A DNA stretch of 64,000 nt from Mastacembelus armatus (GCF_900324485.2 NC_046633.1:20802607-20866606); one strand, 5' to 3'; positions 39,961 to 54,700 are shown, counted from the stretch's first letter. Program-made: numbers and translations. Notes: a model not told the origin generated them from the letters alone.

Positions 39961-41189
39961 GCGTTGAAATTCATTCACCAGGTCACCTGAAGTGACAGTT
40001 ATGTGTATTATTGCAAACATGATGAGAATAACTTACATGTGATAAATAACACAAGAACTCCCAATACCTTGCACTTTCTTCATTTCAGTATGTTCAAATT
40101 AATTTCCACATATCACACCAATGAATTCAAAATTCCATTAAATAATGTATAAGACATGATAATAGAGAATGTGCGTTTTAAATCACATATAGTACATACA
40201 ATGTAATCACTGCATGGTTCCAGTTCTGCTGCCATTTATAGCAACACACTGAAGTTGATGATATGGTTTGCTATGTGACATTTTTCAGAGGAGAAAGGGA
40301 ATGGATAGAAGGCACCTTTGTGGAAATCTGTTACACATGCAGCTGTCAAACACAACACAAGTCAAGGATTTAGTCGCCCGAAATGAAATTAGCCTACTGA
40401 AAAAAACCGTTGTCATTCATGTTCTAGGTTGTTATATCCATGTTAATAACATCCCATTTATTGCAGTAATTTTAGGTTAGTGTAGCAGCCCTAACTGTAG
40501 TGAAAGTGTTTATATAATTTCTTAGTGTAATTAAAGCAGTAACTACTGGCTAGATGAGATCAAACAAATTCTAAGTTAAAAAAACTGAAAGGATGAAAAT
40601 GAGGTGAAGACATATTACATGTTATAACATATTAATAACATCAATTAATTCAGCAATTATAGAGTTCTGAAGTTTTATATATTATTTTATATTACTATTG
40701 TTTATTTTTAAGGATAATGCTATTATTATCATATAGTTTTAGGTATTTAAGGATTGTGCTCCTTGCTTAGTTATAGTTTTGTAGAGCAGCAGTTTAACAA
40801 ATGATTCTTCCTTTTAATAAAACATTATTAAAGTTATTAAAGTTTTGATCACACGTTATTAAGTATACAAATACCATTCAGATGGTAGAATTTCAAAAAT
40901 GCTCAGCCTGCTTAGTTACTATAATAGCTATTTCATATTCATATCATATTGTTACAAAATGTAAACCTTGCATTTTGGGCTGGTCAGAGTAAGTGAGCTA
41001 ATTAAAACCTATTTCTACAGCTTATCTAAGTATATGTGGGTAGATTGGCATCAGATGAAGATGACTGAGAAAGCAGGAACAACAAAATAGTGATGGTGCA
41101 CATTATGAGCAAACAGAGCATCAATCGGCCATGTGTGAAGTTATTTTCAGCTTCTCAAAAACACGTTGTAAATTCAGAGCTCAGTCCAA
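39961..41189. other. intergenic, no gene seen
   Basis: AT-rich sequence between the candidate promoter and the micu3 3' region; no exon recognised. Confidence 0.45.
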
Positions 41190-41338
41190 TTTATTCTTCT
41201 TCCTTCATATTTTTTTATACTGTCTGCCGGTGGTATTCTCTAAGGCTTCTCCTGGTACCTCCTCCAGAGCTGGCGTACTTGTCTTCTGGCCTCAGAGCGA
41301 AGACAGCTGGAGAAGGAGGCATGATGCTGGCCCTTTAC
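41190..41338 (-). other. micu3: candidate alternative terminal exon of micu3
   Basis: A pyrimidine-rich acceptor (CTTTCTTTTGCTGTGTTCACCAG) ends at 41339. A phase-0 frame 41338-41240 of 32 codons plus stop follows, and then AATAAA at 41195-41190. Spliced after the exon ending at 43148 (also phase 0), it would replace the usual tail with VKGQHHASFSSCLRSEARR plus QVRQLWRRYQEKP. The pattern C-x4-E-x4-V-x2-(L/V)-W-(R/K) resembles the C-terminal end of MICU2 as I recall it. The acceptor junction also reads like a donor (CAG|GTAAAG), which weakens the call. Confidence 0.4.
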
Positions 41339-41846
41339 CTGGTGAACACAGCAAAAGAAAGCACAATCATGCTGGGAGTCACGAGTCATTTCTTCAGTTC
41401 AATAAAATAAAAATGTAAGATTTTATCTCATAGGGTTTCTGAATAAATTAGTGGGGAAGGTTTCAAGCTTTTTGTTTTTTCTTTTTTTTTGTTTTCTTAA
41501 ATTGTGGAGTTTCCAAACCAAAGACATTTAGGAACTTACTGTTGCAACAAGGGAAACCTACTGATATGTGATATGTGACTATTTATATTTGCCATTATCA
41601 CAAAGCCTAACTTGAGTTGGCCCATGCTGCAAATGTACAACAATGGGACCAGGTATTGAATCAAGACATTGTATGCTTAAAGGAAAGGTGTGTGACAGAT
41701 TTTTCAAAATATTTGAAGTATGTTTAAAGTATTGCCCCTTGTATTTAAAACACTTGGAGGAGATGTTTTCTACACATTGTAGATTAGTGGCATTGTTGTG
41801 CTTTTCTAATATGATTTTTTAAAAAGGCCACATTTAATGGTGGTAA

Positions 41847-41856
41847 TTTATTTATT
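41847..41856 (-). terminator. micu3: poly(A) signal of micu3 (main form)
   Basis: Overlapping minus-strand AATAAATAAA about 110 nt past the stop codon at 41964. Confidence 0.6.
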
Positions 41857-41963
41857 GTGGCTGTTGTTAGATTAATGTAATCAAACTGTAGAATAGAATA
41901 TAAATGAATAAACATTATGAACACAATCTAACGTTTTCTGTTGCTGTTTATCATTGGATGTAC

Positions 41964-44900
41964 TTATCTGCTTGCCAGCTCCTTCTTCAGACAGGATCTA
42001 AAAGACGTGGCGCGCTCCACAGCTTTATAGCCCTGAGAGGTCAGTAGACATACATCATGACAGTGAAAAGAGTGACACAGGAAGGAGGAGGGAAATATGG
42101 GGAGTGGTAGGAGGCAGGGAAGATGCAGGAGCGGTAAATAAGAGAGGGGGGAGTGGATGGGAATGGAGAAAAAGGTGTAGGTTTTGTGGTGATGGCAGCA
42201 TGAGTGTGGCAAAAGAGGAGATTGAGGATGCAGGCACAGAAAAAAGAGAAAGAGATGGAAAAAGAACTCATTTTTAATAAGCCAAAACTGTGAGGCCAAG
42301 GCAGCACAAGAAGAAGCCCTATAAAGTGTCCAGGTCTACTGTTTTGTGATGTTAGTGGTATTTGCAGAATATCAGATTTGGGAACTTCCATGATACTGTA
42401 TGTTATGCAATATGCATTCGCCTCATGTCTGTATAAAACAAGACTTCAGCCAAAGGCATTGCACCAAAACACAACACTAGAGGGTAGTATCTCTCCATGG
42501 GAATGACAATGTGAACTCCCGCATTGTGATTTCCAGTTCATTTGAAGTCATCACTTAGGGTTTGTCACTTTTTAGGAGCCTCTTCCTAAAGGAACAGGCT
42601 CCTGTCATTCTTCATGGGTCGTACAGTGATTTTCAACCCCTGAAAAGCGCCACAGTTTTGTGCAATTAGGGATGATTTACATCCCTACCAATTCACTATA
42701 CGTATGTTTTATTTAAAATCAGCCTTAAAGTTATTCAGTGTTTGTATTTTAAATGTATAGATTCTATTTAAGGCATTGTAGATGCAACTATACATGCTAC
42801 CGATAACATGTTCAAAGGTTGTTTCCATTTTAGTCAGATTATACTTGGGTTCTTTGGCAGTGATGCGTGGTGCCCTGGTTGTTTTGAATTATTTATTATT
42901 TATACAATACTTAACTGGATCACCTGGGTTCAAATCAACAAAATTATTTTTACAAAAATATTGTGAGATAGCTGCATTATCGCTGTTGGTTGTTACTGTT
43001 CACATAATATCTTAATGTTAAAATGTATTAACCAATTATTAGACACTCTAGCACAGGTGGAAGCAAGACTGGATATTGCCTTTAAGGTTTAACAATCATT
43101 TATATGGCTTTTAAAAGTTTTACATGAGGAGCTCCAGTGTTCCTCACCCTGGCTCCTCTGTGCAGTCGGTCCTTCATGATGCCGATAAACTCCTTGTAGG
43201 AGAGCTGGTCATCATGGTCTACATCAAAGATCTTGAAGATGGTGTTCACGAGGTGTCGTGTCAGCTTCAGCCCAGTGGCTACATACACTGCTCTTGCAAA
43301 CTCATCTGGCAGTACAGAAAATAAAATCTTTGTTACTTGCTGCACAATATGATAGAAGGAAATACGATCCTTCTGTGTAAGCAGAGACCCTCAGTGTTTG
43401 CTGCTCCGGGTCCCACCACGCACTTCCTACCTTGTCCAATGGAGCGAGAAGCAAAATTGTACATCTGCATGGCAATGGCAAAGTCCTCAAGGTTGTTGAG
43501 AAACTGGAAAAATGATCTGAACTCATCAAAAGTAATTCCCTGAAACACAGGAAAACACACATGAAGCAATAAAACATTAGACAGCGCAAAAAACCACTAA
43601 AGGGAGAAGTACTGATGGAAAGGTCATTCTCCAGATGAAAATGTTTCAGCACAGACTGCCCTCCAAAGGCATCTTGACAGACATGCATACAACAATCCCT
43701 GAGGCACATCAACTCAAAGGTCTGCAACTTTACCTAACCAAAATAAAACAGCACCTCACAGGCCTCTATGGAATAGATCTTTAAATGACTTTTCACCCAT
43801 TAATGACATTTCTCATTAATGACAGGACTACGTGTGCATGATATGAAAAAATGTAACTTCTTGTAGTGCGTCTTAACCCAAATGTAGCTGCATACAGTGC
43901 TAAAGCCATTCAACACGTAGCCGGCTGTTCAGATGGCATGTGATTGTATGTTGTCGATGTGACACTAAAGAGGGTGATTTCCCTTATTCACCAATATATT
44001 GCTGTCAATAAAATGAATGGCATTGAGTTGCATGGGAGCAAACGTCAAGTTCAAATGACTGGGCAAAGCCATCACATGCTCTTTGCTGTAAATCAAGATC
44101 AAACCTGTTGAAATCCCATATATGGAGTAATAAAGAAGATAGTGACCTAGCTACAGTAAAGAGCAGGTTAGACTGACAGACTGTAACTGCAGGTTGTATA
44201 TTGTACTAGGCATAGACCAACCTCCTGCTTCTTCCACAGCATGAAAAGGAAAGAAGGGAAGGACAGAAATATAGTTGGGTTGCATAATAATTACAAGTCA
44301 CAGTGTGGATGCCAAGCTATCAAGACAGAGAGATAAATATTCACATGTAGCTTAAAGTGTGTGCAAGTGTACATGTGTGGTCGAGTGAAGCAGTGCAGCA
44401 CTGAAATGTGGAGGGCCACAACAGCCTCAGGCAGAGACAGTGGTGGGAAATTACTCAGCAGGAAGAAGACTTTAAAGAGATGGATAAAGGACCTTTCTTA
44501 CTCATTTATCCTAGACTGCTGTTATCTACAGAATAATCAATTATCCAAAGTCCTGTGTTTTTAAAAACACACATTTTGTAATTTTACAGTTCACTAACTG
44601 TCTGTGCTTATTATAAACTTGTCCAGTCATTCCTGTCCCTATAAAGTACTATATGAGTGTGTACTACACCTTCTCATCAGGTATACACTGGCGCACGTTG
44701 TCTAGATAGGCACTGATGTTATCCACGTTGGTGAAGCGTAGCAGGATTTTGGCAAAATCTTCTTCACTGATGGTGGTCATTCCTTTAGAATAGGTCAAAA
44801 ACTCAATTTCCAACACCTCAGTCTGCAGATTATCCATAAACCTAAAGAATAGGGAGGAAAGGCAAGGGGAAGAGGAAGATTGTATCAAAAGAAGCATGGT

Positions 44901-47900
44901 ATTGTCAGTTGGGTTCATAGCAACAAATTAACTCTGTCAACTGAATATTTTGAGTACCTGTAGAAGTCATCAAAGGTAAGCTCTGCCTTTCCTTTTTTCC
45001 CAAAGAAATGGACCAGTAGGGTGGTGTCAATCGTAATACTCTCATCTGCTCTCTATGAATCGTCAGAGAGGGAGGAATAAGAGACAGGTTTGATGATTGG
45101 CAAACTGAAAAACATTAAGCATTGTGGCTGTAGGAAAAGCAATGGGTGAGTCCATCAACAATCAAACACAGCAACTGTGGTGCCAGGCTAGCAGGCAGCA
45201 GGTTTCTGATGAACATGTGCAGGATGCGCAACAACAAACTGTCAGTCAAACAAATTAGCCCAGACAAACATTCAGCAGCCATAATGACTTCAGCATACCA
45301 GTCTTGGTAGTAATAATCTTCGAGGTTTAGGGAAATACACTGATCAACTATAACATTATGACCACCCACTTAACACTGTGTACACAGGAGCCAACACAGC
45401 ACTCATGTCATTCTGCAGCTCACTTTCGTTTTAACAAAGATTCAAAGTAAACTGAGTCTTGTGAAAAAGATGAATGGGATTTAAAAGTTTAATCTGGAGT
45501 AGGTCAGGTGTTATGACTGATCGGAGTATAATACAAGGTACATTTTCTCCATGCAGCCTAGACTGGCGAGTCTTATCACTAAAGCAACATGAAACACAGA
45601 GAGACTGGTGAAGACACGAGGAGTGTTCAGGTAGCAGCACACGTAAAGATGAAAAACAGTCATGCCTACAGTATATTCACTGAATCAGGGTTGGAACCGT
45701 GTTGATGGGGGTCAGCAAGTATGTTGAAAGAAGCAGAAAGTTTATATTTTGAAAAGGGCAACGGAAGAGGTGAGAGAAAGACATAAGATGGAACAAAAAT
45801 CTGTAGAAAAAAATCTAAGGATAGACAGACAAATGCAGACAGTAACACTGAGCTAGAAAACATACAGGAACAAATTAAAGCTGCTACATCTCATGCATGT
45901 CTCTTTAAATGCCACATAGATACACATTGAATTACATAGAAAACATTGAATTACAAAAAGCAGCACTGAGCAAAACCCACATAAGCCCAAATGCAGAGGA
46001 TGTGAGCGGATTCCACCTTTTTCCGTTAATGGAATAACAATGACGATGTAACTTTGCAACCTTTTTGCAAGTTTTGCTGATTATGTTTTTAATATACTGT
46101 TTACAAATCTTTCTATCTTCTTTCCATGCTTTGCGAGTATGTGCTCACTCAATTACCCTGGTCATTTGAAACCCAGTGAACGGGCTTTGTCCTGCTTATA
46201 CTATTTGCTCATGCCATTATCTGTAGTTTAACACTTTCCTAATCCCTTACAAAAACAGCGTGACATGGGTATGAGTCTTTGAGGAAAAGTGTGTATCCAA
46301 ACGTTGACCATTTGCCTTTGTTTGTGTTCACTAACACATCAGTCTCAGAAAAAGGTGACCGTGCTTTCGAGCAGTTGCAGCCAGCATCGAGGCAAAAAGA
46401 GAGGGCTTCAAACGCATTTTTCTCTCTCCCTGCCATGCCCCACCCAGCCAACAACCCCTCCAATCCATGGCCATGCTAAGGAATACGCAGACATCAGATT
46501 GGGAGAAATCTCATGTCATGAAGGAGGAAGAGCATTTATGCCATTTCCATCATCATCATAATTATTATCATCACCACGATGCCATTCGTGGTTCTACCTC
46601 AAGGGTAAAATCCTAAAATCCAATGTGGGATAAGAAGAAAATGTCAAACAAGATGACACAAGTTTACAAATGAAAAAAACTTTTTTTTTTTTTTTTTTTT
46701 ATGTGAATGTTCTTTTTTTTTTTTTTTTTTTGCTTGTTTGGTGTAATACTGTCATTTCTATTACAAATGAGCAAATATGGCTGAGTTGCAGGTATATTAA
46801 TGGAGTGAAAAGTGAATTCATCTGGATAAGAGATAAGTAAAGAACTCTTCACAGTTTGGGAACCACTAAGATAGATAATTAATAAACTAAAACATTCACT
46901 GGCAAAGCTCCATCATGTCAGCATTTAAAACAGTTAGCCAAATCAGCGTATGGGTTTATGAGTAACAAGCTTTGGATACATATGCACAGTAATAATATTC
47001 TCCACAGTGAGATGTAGTAGATAAAGGCACTAAGTGAATTCTAACAAAATGCCCTCTAGTATATCTTGCTGTAATGGATGCAAATTTGTAACTCACAGGA
47101 TAAGAATGTCTTCTGGGAAACAAAGATTAAACGTAAGGCCTGTTTTAGGACCACCAACATCAATGTAACTTCCAACTTTCTGTCTGTTTCTGATTTACTT
47201 TGGAGTCTGGTCTTTCAGACTTTGATTAGGGACAAAGGAAGATTTCCTTCATATAAACACAAACTGAAACAATTACAGACATTTCAGTGTCTTTTTGTTG
47301 CCTCACTTATTTAAAGGTCTGTTCATTAAGCCTCTGATTATGGACAAACAGGGCAAAAATATTTTTTTCTGTTTTATCTTATGACTGACTCAGAACGTAT
47401 GTCTTTATGACACATGAGCTGCTCATACATCTAGACTGCTAGGAGATGTGCCTCTGCCTCTCTTTGGATTTCCCTATTTTTCTTTTCAGATTCTCTTACA
47501 ATTAGTTTTGCTGTTTTGCTCTATAGAAGAAGAAAACAATGTTGTTTATCTTTGGCTAAATGCATAAAGCAATTAACAGATTCACAATGAAAGTGATCAC
47601 TGTCCAATCACTCTTTCAGTAACTTACAAGTCAGTCCAGAAATGTTTATTTTTTGTCGTTAGTGTAATTCTAATTCATCAGGTGACTCTCTCTATAGGGT
47701 CAATCCACACTGCAAAAATGCAATGAGTGGAGCCTGGAGCTGGCAGATGGCTGATTTGAACTGAATTGGACAAGCTCACAAGAGAAGCTGTTGAGCTTTG
47801 GATGCTGTGCACCATAAGAAATCAATCATTAAATTGATAACCTAGTTTTACCTATAAAGCTCTTATTATGGCCATGTTAAAATACATTCTGGCCAGTTTA

Positions 47901-50900
47901 AAGTTAATCTTAAAGACTAATAATTCTGTGTGGGTTCGTTATTAAATTATTAGAAGCCCTATTTCACATTATACATAGTCATTTAATTCATCATTAATAA
48001 ACAGTAAAAGTGCAGCTTTACCTGCTTATATAACTGTCTAACATCTGTTTGAAACTGGATATTTGTAAAAGAGAAGTGTCTTCCTCAATCATGATAAATT
48101 AAGTCTAACCAAAAAAAAAAAAAAAAAACCCCAAAAAAAGCCTTTTTTAGTGCAATTTCAAAGTTCATTTCCCATCTAGGTTCAGTAAAGTTTAATTAAA
48201 AAAATACTGGCCTCTCAAGAAGCTGTATCAATCTAAGCACTGGTAGACATAATGTCAAACTCATCAACTCAGCTTATCATTCCTGGAAATGTGGCAGCAT
48301 TAGTGTGAGCTCATCATCCCGGTGAAGATGTAATAGTTATCACACCCACAAGGCACGAGCCAACACCTGGTGAAGGCATATGTCTGATCATCCATCTAGA
48401 TGTGTGCATGTGTGCGATTGTGCGAGTTTCCAGACTTTGATCATGAAGCCAAAGGTAAAAACAGTAATTACTGATGTAAACACTAAACGGTCTTCCTCAT
48501 CCTCCCTGTCTGTGAGTAATACCTCAGAGGAAGAGCTCATTGTCGGTCTTTAGTCAAGTCAGTCAGACTGTCAGTCTGTCACACCTTCCAGGGTTAAAAG
48601 AGCTAACCCTCATTTCCCTTCCCATGACCTGTTCTTCTTCTGCCTCTACATCCCTCCTATCTGTATATCCCACCTCCTCTCTCTCTTTTTCTCTTATCAT
48701 GCCTTTCTCCTCTTATCCTGCCGCTGCTCAGATTACTCTGATATCCTTTCTCCTCATACCACCAGTCAGTACTGTCTTCACCTGCCAAACATAGAGGTGA
48801 ATCGCTTTGTGCCCCTCCCCCCACCCCCCACTTTTTTTCGGTCAGTCCCTCCTTCTCCAGACAAAAGCATCGAGGTATAATGGTGACTAATCTGTTGAGT
48901 AAACACATCTCTCTCTAAATACAACCTGCTTCTATCTTTTCCTCTAAATGTGCTTCCCGAACCTCTTTGCTTCCCCACCCACTTTGTTCCTCAACATTTG
49001 TTTTCTCTCTGACCTATGTCTTCTTCTTTGAGCCTCTCTCACTTGTTTGTTGTCTGATTTTATCTCTTCTCTTTTTCTGTTCACCCTCAGGTTTTCTGCT
49101 TATCTGATTAGGTGTGTCAATACATTTTTTGCAGCTCCAATCTTTTCTTTTTTAAACTACATTTTTCTCCTTCAATTGTATTCTCATCTCAATATTTTGT
49201 TTAATTTACTGTATTTTATACATTTAAATCCCTCACACACTCTTTTTTTCCCCTCACCCCTGCCTCCCCTTTATGATTCGTTTATTCTGTCCGTCTGACA
49301 TCCCAGCAGATGAAAGGCTACACGGTGTAAATACAAGGTCAGCCCCATCATGCTCCACTGTCATTACCTCCACCTCAGTTTCCGCTGCCACCACAGCAAA
49401 CAGTCTGTTATTAGTCAGCTAGCCTTCTAGCACTATGTTAGCTGTTATTAACCATTACCAACCCCTTCACCTTGGGTAAGACACTTTTAGTTGAACAGGA
49501 TCAAACTAATAAAAAATTAACATAACCAGGAGTTTTGTATGAAGCAACGCTGCCAATATTTGTTTGTCTGTCTGTTTATAAAAGTTTATGCATATATTCA
49601 TGGACCAAAGGTTGAATGATACTGAAATTTAAGGAAATGCCTATTACTGGGTGGATTTTCATTGTTATTTCCACTGAATCAATTATAACTCAATTATGAT
49701 AGGTGATCCCCTTACTTTACATTTAGCGCCCTCATCAGATGAAAATGTCCCTCCCATACTTGCTGTTCAGTGGTAATTGTTTCAAGCGTTAGCATTCTGC
49801 CACATTAAAACACGGTAAACAGAAATGCTGAACTGTCCAGAATTAATTCTCTGGTAAAAAAAAACATTTACGATGTCTAATATTAGAAGTAGAAGTTTAG
49901 AGTGTTGAAGCAACAGAATACTTTTCAAGTACTCATATTCAAAATTGGTTATAAACTCAACATGATTCAGTATAGGTGTGAGGGTGCTATAAAATTTGGG
50001 GGTTTTTTGTATGCGCTTTGCATTTTGCCCTCCTATCATTACATACTGGTGTTATTAAATATGTTGTGGTGTAAAGTAAGAATGATTTGACATCAAAGCT
50101 ACAACACCAGGCACAAGACAGTACAGATAACAAGGCACAGATACACATACAAAAGCAGAATGAAGAGAACAAACAACAGAGGGCAGGTCTGAAACACAAC
50201 AGGTTACCAACATATCAACATTATCTATCATCTAAATACAATTAATGGATCCATACTGTCACAAAAATGCAGTATACCTAAACAAAATGTAAATTTCTTA
50301 CAAATATTCAGTAATCAACATGAAGAAATATGAATAAATAAATCAATTTGTTTTTTCAGGAATAAGTGATTAACACAATGAAATGGGTTTGGATGGAAAG
50401 AAAACTGATAATCTTGGAGGAAGCTCAGATCAGCTTACACAAATTTATGAAGCATGTAACATAAAAAAGTCATTTCCCCACAAATTTCAGTCAGTATTAA
50501 AAGAGATATGCTGGATGTCCAAATTGTATGTATTGTAAAGAATTCTTTTCAGAGCACGCCGGGAGAAAAGGAGACAAAGAACAGTTGGGTGGGTGATGGG
50601 TGGTCATAACAGTTTACCAAAAGGCCATACTGACAACCATTTTTGATCATTTCTATGTGATACCACTATTTGAAATATGAAAAAATAATCTGTTGGCCCA
50701 TATGAAAACGGAAGTATGATTAAGGATGATTTTTCCAAAAGAGAATAGCGCTTTCCTATGTTTATATGTCAAGTAAAACGTCTAATTTAAAGGCAAACAC
50801 TTCTGGTCTAATTCTGGCCAGTTTTGATGCAGCTTCATTACTGTGAGCCTACAGGGATAGTTGGATGATCTACATTAACCAGAGCAATATGAAGAGGAGA

Positions 50901-51688
50901 AAGAAGGATGGAGAATGGAGGGATGAAGGACAGAGGACAGTTGGGTCTGTGTACCTCCGCCAGGTCAGAAAAGAGGACTTGACTGGCGCTTCGCCTCAGA
51001 ACGTCCCAGTAACTCCGCACCACAAACTCCTGACTGTCTTTTTTTAGCACCTGTAGGAGCGGTCAAGCAGGGGCCAGGATCAGTTCATAATTCAGTTCAA
51101 CCATTTTAGCTATAATGGATGAAATTTATATTCTGTCAACAAACTGCAGCAACATCCATTTGCAATGTGTGATTCAACTGTAAATTTACCCCAGTCACTG
51201 TAGCAAGCAACACACATACAATAAACATGCTAGCATCTAAAAGAATAGTGGCGGAGGGGCAAGATACACACAAACTCCATGTTTCTCTTCAACTGCATTT
51301 ATATCACACATAAGGCAAAGAAAATTAACTAGAAAAAATTGATGCGATGATATGCTGTAAAGCTACTATATGTAAATCACTGTAGCTACCATTTCATTAC
51401 TTTGCATTTGTGCTGAGTCAGCAGCACAAGCCATATTTGAGTAGCATATATTAACTTACATCTTAGAGCAGGGTTTCCTCTTTAAATTAGGATATTAAAC
51501 AACACATTGCTGCCCCTGCTGTGACAAAAACAGAGCAAAAAGACTGGCTACCCACAGAGCTGAGCTCCTGACCACCCACTGCAGCTTTCTCTTCAGGGAA
51601 AACATCGAAGCAACATTCTAACATGACTCTTCACCACTCTCAACTTCACAGTGACAATGCCGCTATCCATCATTGGACATGACATGAA

Positions 51689-51724
<36 letters not shown>

Positions 51725-54700
51725 GACAGAGAGAAACAGTGAAAAAAAGAAGACAGGTTTATAGCCCAGACAGAGACTAGTGGCCAGGCACCTACATGTA
51801 GTAGTGTACTGTCCAGATATTTTTGTCCTCATCTCCATTAAAAAAACTCCTTAGCATGGAAAGACAAAAGGAGAGGATTACAAGTCTCACCCATACCAAG
51901 TTATTACTAGCCTGATATGTGACTAAACAGTGATCAACATAATCTGTAATATCATTTTCTTTAATAGAAATTTAGGAGAAAACTCTTGTAGATAATTAAT
52001 AAGTCACTGCTTTCTTTATAATGGAAATGTGAATGTGTTCAGATAATAGAAAGAACAGTCCTTCTGTGGCCTAGACTTCCCTCAATAAAAATCTCCTGCT
52101 TGCTCTTTGTATCAACAAAACTCCCTGAGAAGAAGAACACACAGATAGAGCCAAACAAACAGTACTTGTTTTAAAATGGTTTTAAATGGACAGTCTCATT
52201 GTGTTTACAGCTTTAGAGTGTCTCAAGTCATTTTTAATCACATCACTCTCTTTTTGTAAGTCCATCTCTCCTGACCCTTTAAATCCATTTCTCCTCTTCT
52301 GCCATTCCTCTATTCATCTCAACCTCTACCATCATCCCTCAATTAATCACTGGTCAGCTGACCTGACAGATGGATGCCCTGTCTTGAATCTTTCTGTCAC
52401 TCTCTCTTTCCATCTGTCCATCCTTTCACACAGCCTGTGAGTGCATTTTACTAACAGAGGATCAGGTGCACTAGGTCAGGGTTTAGGACACAAAATTGGG
52501 TGACAGACTCCTCTAAGTATCCCAGAATAATGAACATTTATACCTACAAAAACTAACCCCAGTCCCCAGAAAAAAAAAATCCAAACTAAATCAGGGTATA
52601 TTTAAACAACCAACTGGTTGTGGTACATCATGAGATTAACTATTTGGACATTTGAGGTGCAATTAAACTTGACTTTTATGCCTATACCCATACCTCCCTT
52701 CATCCACTGATATAGAAAAGCAGTGGTATACGGTCTATGATGTGATTTAAGTACAGGCCTTAGACAATATGAGAAAGAGCTTGTTGGTTGATTGTTTGGA
52801 AGTGGCTTACATTTATAGATACTAAAGGATAAATCAATGCTGAATCACATATGACAGCTGCACAACAATCAATATCAATCAAGTGGGTAGTCATTTGTAT
52901 TTTGCTTTTAAATGCACTGGCCCAGCAAAGTGTTCCTTCATCCACTGCTTTATTACTTCAATATTTTCATTAAATAGTCCACCTTTGCATCAATTTCTTT
53001 TACAGAATAGCAGAAAAAGAGGATATGACTTAGGATACATACGCTGTTCATTGGGGCAACCTGATATCCATACAGCTGCATACTCTAACACACAGAGAGG
53101 CATGAGGAAGAAAAAAAGGAGCACACATCATGCAGTCACAGAGGAGGAGGAGAGAAGGTAAAAGACATGTTAGTACATGCAAGGAAAGAGGCTGTAGATA
53201 CACTCTGCAGAGGGATGTGTCATCATCAACACATCTATGCTTACATTTTGGAACAACACACTTTGGATTACAACACTGCACTTCCCAGAGATCTGAGAGG
53301 CTATCAACAGTCATGATAACTACTACATACTTTTTTTTTTAATTTCATGATTAACTGTACATGTTACATTTGTATTGCACTGAACCCAAAAAAAAAAAAA
53401 ACCAGATGAGCCTAGAACAACAAATGTATAACCCTTATCACTGCACAAGGAGGTGTACTTATTATTTAACATTATAGCAGATGTTTAATCCCTTAACTTA
53501 AACAAGGAAGGAGACAGGGAAGAACTTTAACATCTCCTCATTATGTAGTATTTTGTTATCAGTACTGTTATCAACTGAAATGTGCAGTATAGTAAAACAA
53601 GGAGGCCAGTGTCAAGCACAAGTGTGATGAGAAAGAGACATTATTTGAGAGATTATCCAATATAACAAGTACAACAACAAGTAGGGATAACTGTCATTGT
53701 AAAAACAGGAGATACCACATTATGAGAAACAGTCTCTGTAAGGCAGCATGCACTCAAACTGTTGCATGGAGGATTCAGCTAATTCTAATATCTGCCTAAA
53801 TGTAAATGACAACTTGGATGAGGATGTGTGATTTTCAAAACATCCACATGTGCAGTTTGACACAACACTCAACTTGTGCTTTTAGCAGCAGTAATGAGGT
53901 GATATGAGAAGTGTTGAGCCACATTACGCGCATGGATGTATTAAAATGCCAGTTAAAGAGTGAACTACTGTTACAGGAAGATTTAATCTTAAATCAGCCA
54001 TAATCAAACCAAGACATTTTTGGATCTTAAGCAGCAGCATTACTAAAACTTAAACCCATATAGATCTACAATCCGTGGTTGTTTCACCATTGGCTGTGGT
54101 TGTTCTTTCACAAAAAGACTGAATTTGATCCCATACTACACTATCCATCCTCACACATAACCTTGTCCTGTGCTATCAGCTTTCTTACCAACTGTGCGGA
54201 CTTCTCAGCATCTCCTTTCCTCCCTTTCTTCTCATTTTTCTTCCGGAAGATCTCCTGAAGCTGTAATGAGAGAAAGACTCATTGACAATTCAAAGCTATA
54301 TCTAAAGCTTTGTTTGAAGCTTATATGTACAAACATTCACCAAGTTCACATTCAAGTCATTGGCTCTTTCATGGCTTGTCTATGATGTGATTTAAGTACA
54401 GGCCTAAGACAGCATGAACAAGAGATTGTTGGTTTTATGTTTTGCTTGTTAATGAACTGGCCCAGCAAAGTATCAACTGCAGCTTTTATACACATACTTT
54501 TATACACAAAAGCAAACAATGCCAGAGCAATTATAAGGAAATATCTCCAGGACCATTTTAAAAGCTTACAACAAGCTCAACAACTGTTACTGATGCTCTT
54601 CATTTGATGCTATGGGACTTTCCACCATTACCACATAGTCCCACTGATTCACCATCTCACTCCTATCAGCCTCCAGAGATTTTGATCACTTCATACCTTC

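Larger units (their letters stand above)
45053..50954. other. large micu3 intron
   Basis: About 5.9 kb without a recognised exon. It contains a DNA-transposon end fragment at 45.34 kb, T-runs at 46.68-46.73 kb, and a long pyrimidine-rich zone (plus strand) at about 48.58-49.29 kb. Short open frames here look like chance. Confidence 0.6.

Noticed and set aside
41090-41418. 106- and 95-codon plus-strand frames
   Set aside because: No family resemblance; the minus strand of the same stretch gives a better-supported terminal exon.
42041-42391. 116-codon and 111-codon minus-strand frames
   Set aside because: Pyrimidine-rich intron read-through; only 41964-42032 of the second is the micu3 terminal exon.
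43302-43727. 141-codon minus-strand frame
   Set aside because: It overlaps the real micu3 exon at 43431-43539 in the wrong frame and runs through both introns.
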